Part shown: piece by piece, positions 5,004 through 5,044 of the stretch
Position numbering within the stretch: the stretch's first letter is position 1
Layout: each line of letters opens with the position of its first letter
NCBI GenBank assembly: GCA_002315455.1
Contig: DCGG01000064.1
Location: forward strand, 3,668-8,711
DNA length: 5,044 nucleotides
Origin: Lentisphaeria bacterium UBA1784
Lineage (GTDB): Bacteria; Verrucomicrobiota; Lentisphaeria; Victivallales; Victivallaceae
Reading direction: 5' to 3'
Program-made: the position numbers and the translations under genes
The notes under the pieces: generated by a model
Databases searched by the model: none
Told to the model about the DNA's origin: nothing
What the model saw: only the letters and a program-made list of their open reading frames with translations

Positions 5004-5044
5004 ATGAAACTCAAGAACATCGCCATCATCGCCCACGTCGACCA
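5004..5044 (+). CDS. typA: TypA/BipA-type translational GTPase, N-terminus only
   Basis: Only the first 13 codons are inside the window, cut off by its right edge. They read MKLKNIAIIAHVD with the next codon starting CA, as expected for His of the switch-proximal G1 lead-in N-I-A-I-I-A-H-V-D-H-G-K-T-T of TypA/BipA. This is a ribosome-associated GTPase of the EF-G/LepA superfamily involved in stress and cold adaptation and in ribosome assembly. LepA usually reads I-R-N-F-S-I-I-A-H-I-D-H, and EF-G and EF-Tu differ more, so TypA is the best fit. GGGAG lies 10 bases before the ATG. The identity rests on a short stretch; functionally it looks unrelated to the operon. Confidence 0.75.
   Translation, partial: MKLKNIAIIAHVD

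Overview
The window is GC-rich bacterial chromosomal DNA (roughly 60% G+C by eye, with GC-heavy third codon positions). The gene set is a cytosolic ceramidase-fold protein, a DegT aminotransferase, an IolE-like TIM barrel and an AraC regulator. By inference this best recalls Lentisphaerota (Victivallales) or a neighbouring PVC group, but the window alone does not prove the taxon. There are no rRNA, tRNA or CRISPR features and no transposase.

Layout. At the left, 38-454 (+) is a small, proline-rich, probably exported protein of unknown function. A 171-base gap follows (455-625), between this gene and a convergent operon. It is almost filled by a 162-bp inverted-repeat element (462-623) with a hairpin inside. 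From 3902 down to 626, on the minus strand, lies a tight three-gene operon: a DegT/DnrJ/EryC1/StrS PLP aminotransferase, then a neutral-ceramidase-like metal hydrolase starting at a 4-base ATGA overlap, then after 17 bases a sugar phosphate isomerase/epimerase (IolE-like TIM barrel). A near-consensus promoter (TTGCAA-N17-TATACT) lies just upstream.

Divergent from the operon, across a 165-base intergenic region, is an AraC-family regulator (4068-4910, +), the obvious candidate to control it. At the right edge, 5004-5044 (+) is the first 13 codons of a TypA/BipA-type translation GTPase with its own TTGCAA-N17-TATATT promoter.

How the genes may work together (inference). The aminotransferase resembles the AHBA-synthase / scyllo-inosose aminotransferase branch of its family. 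The TIM barrel resembles inosose dehydratase and related keto-sugar enzymes. The hydrolase keeps the apparent zinc-site residues of neutral ceramidases but lacks a signal peptide and the C-terminal domain. Together they suggest an inducible cytosolic pathway for a keto-cyclitol, keto-sugar or amino-sugar compound carrying an amide or similar bond, controlled by the AraC protein through its cupin-like sensor domain. The substrate cannot be read from the sequence. The long open frames opposite the operon genes are composition shadows and are not annotated.
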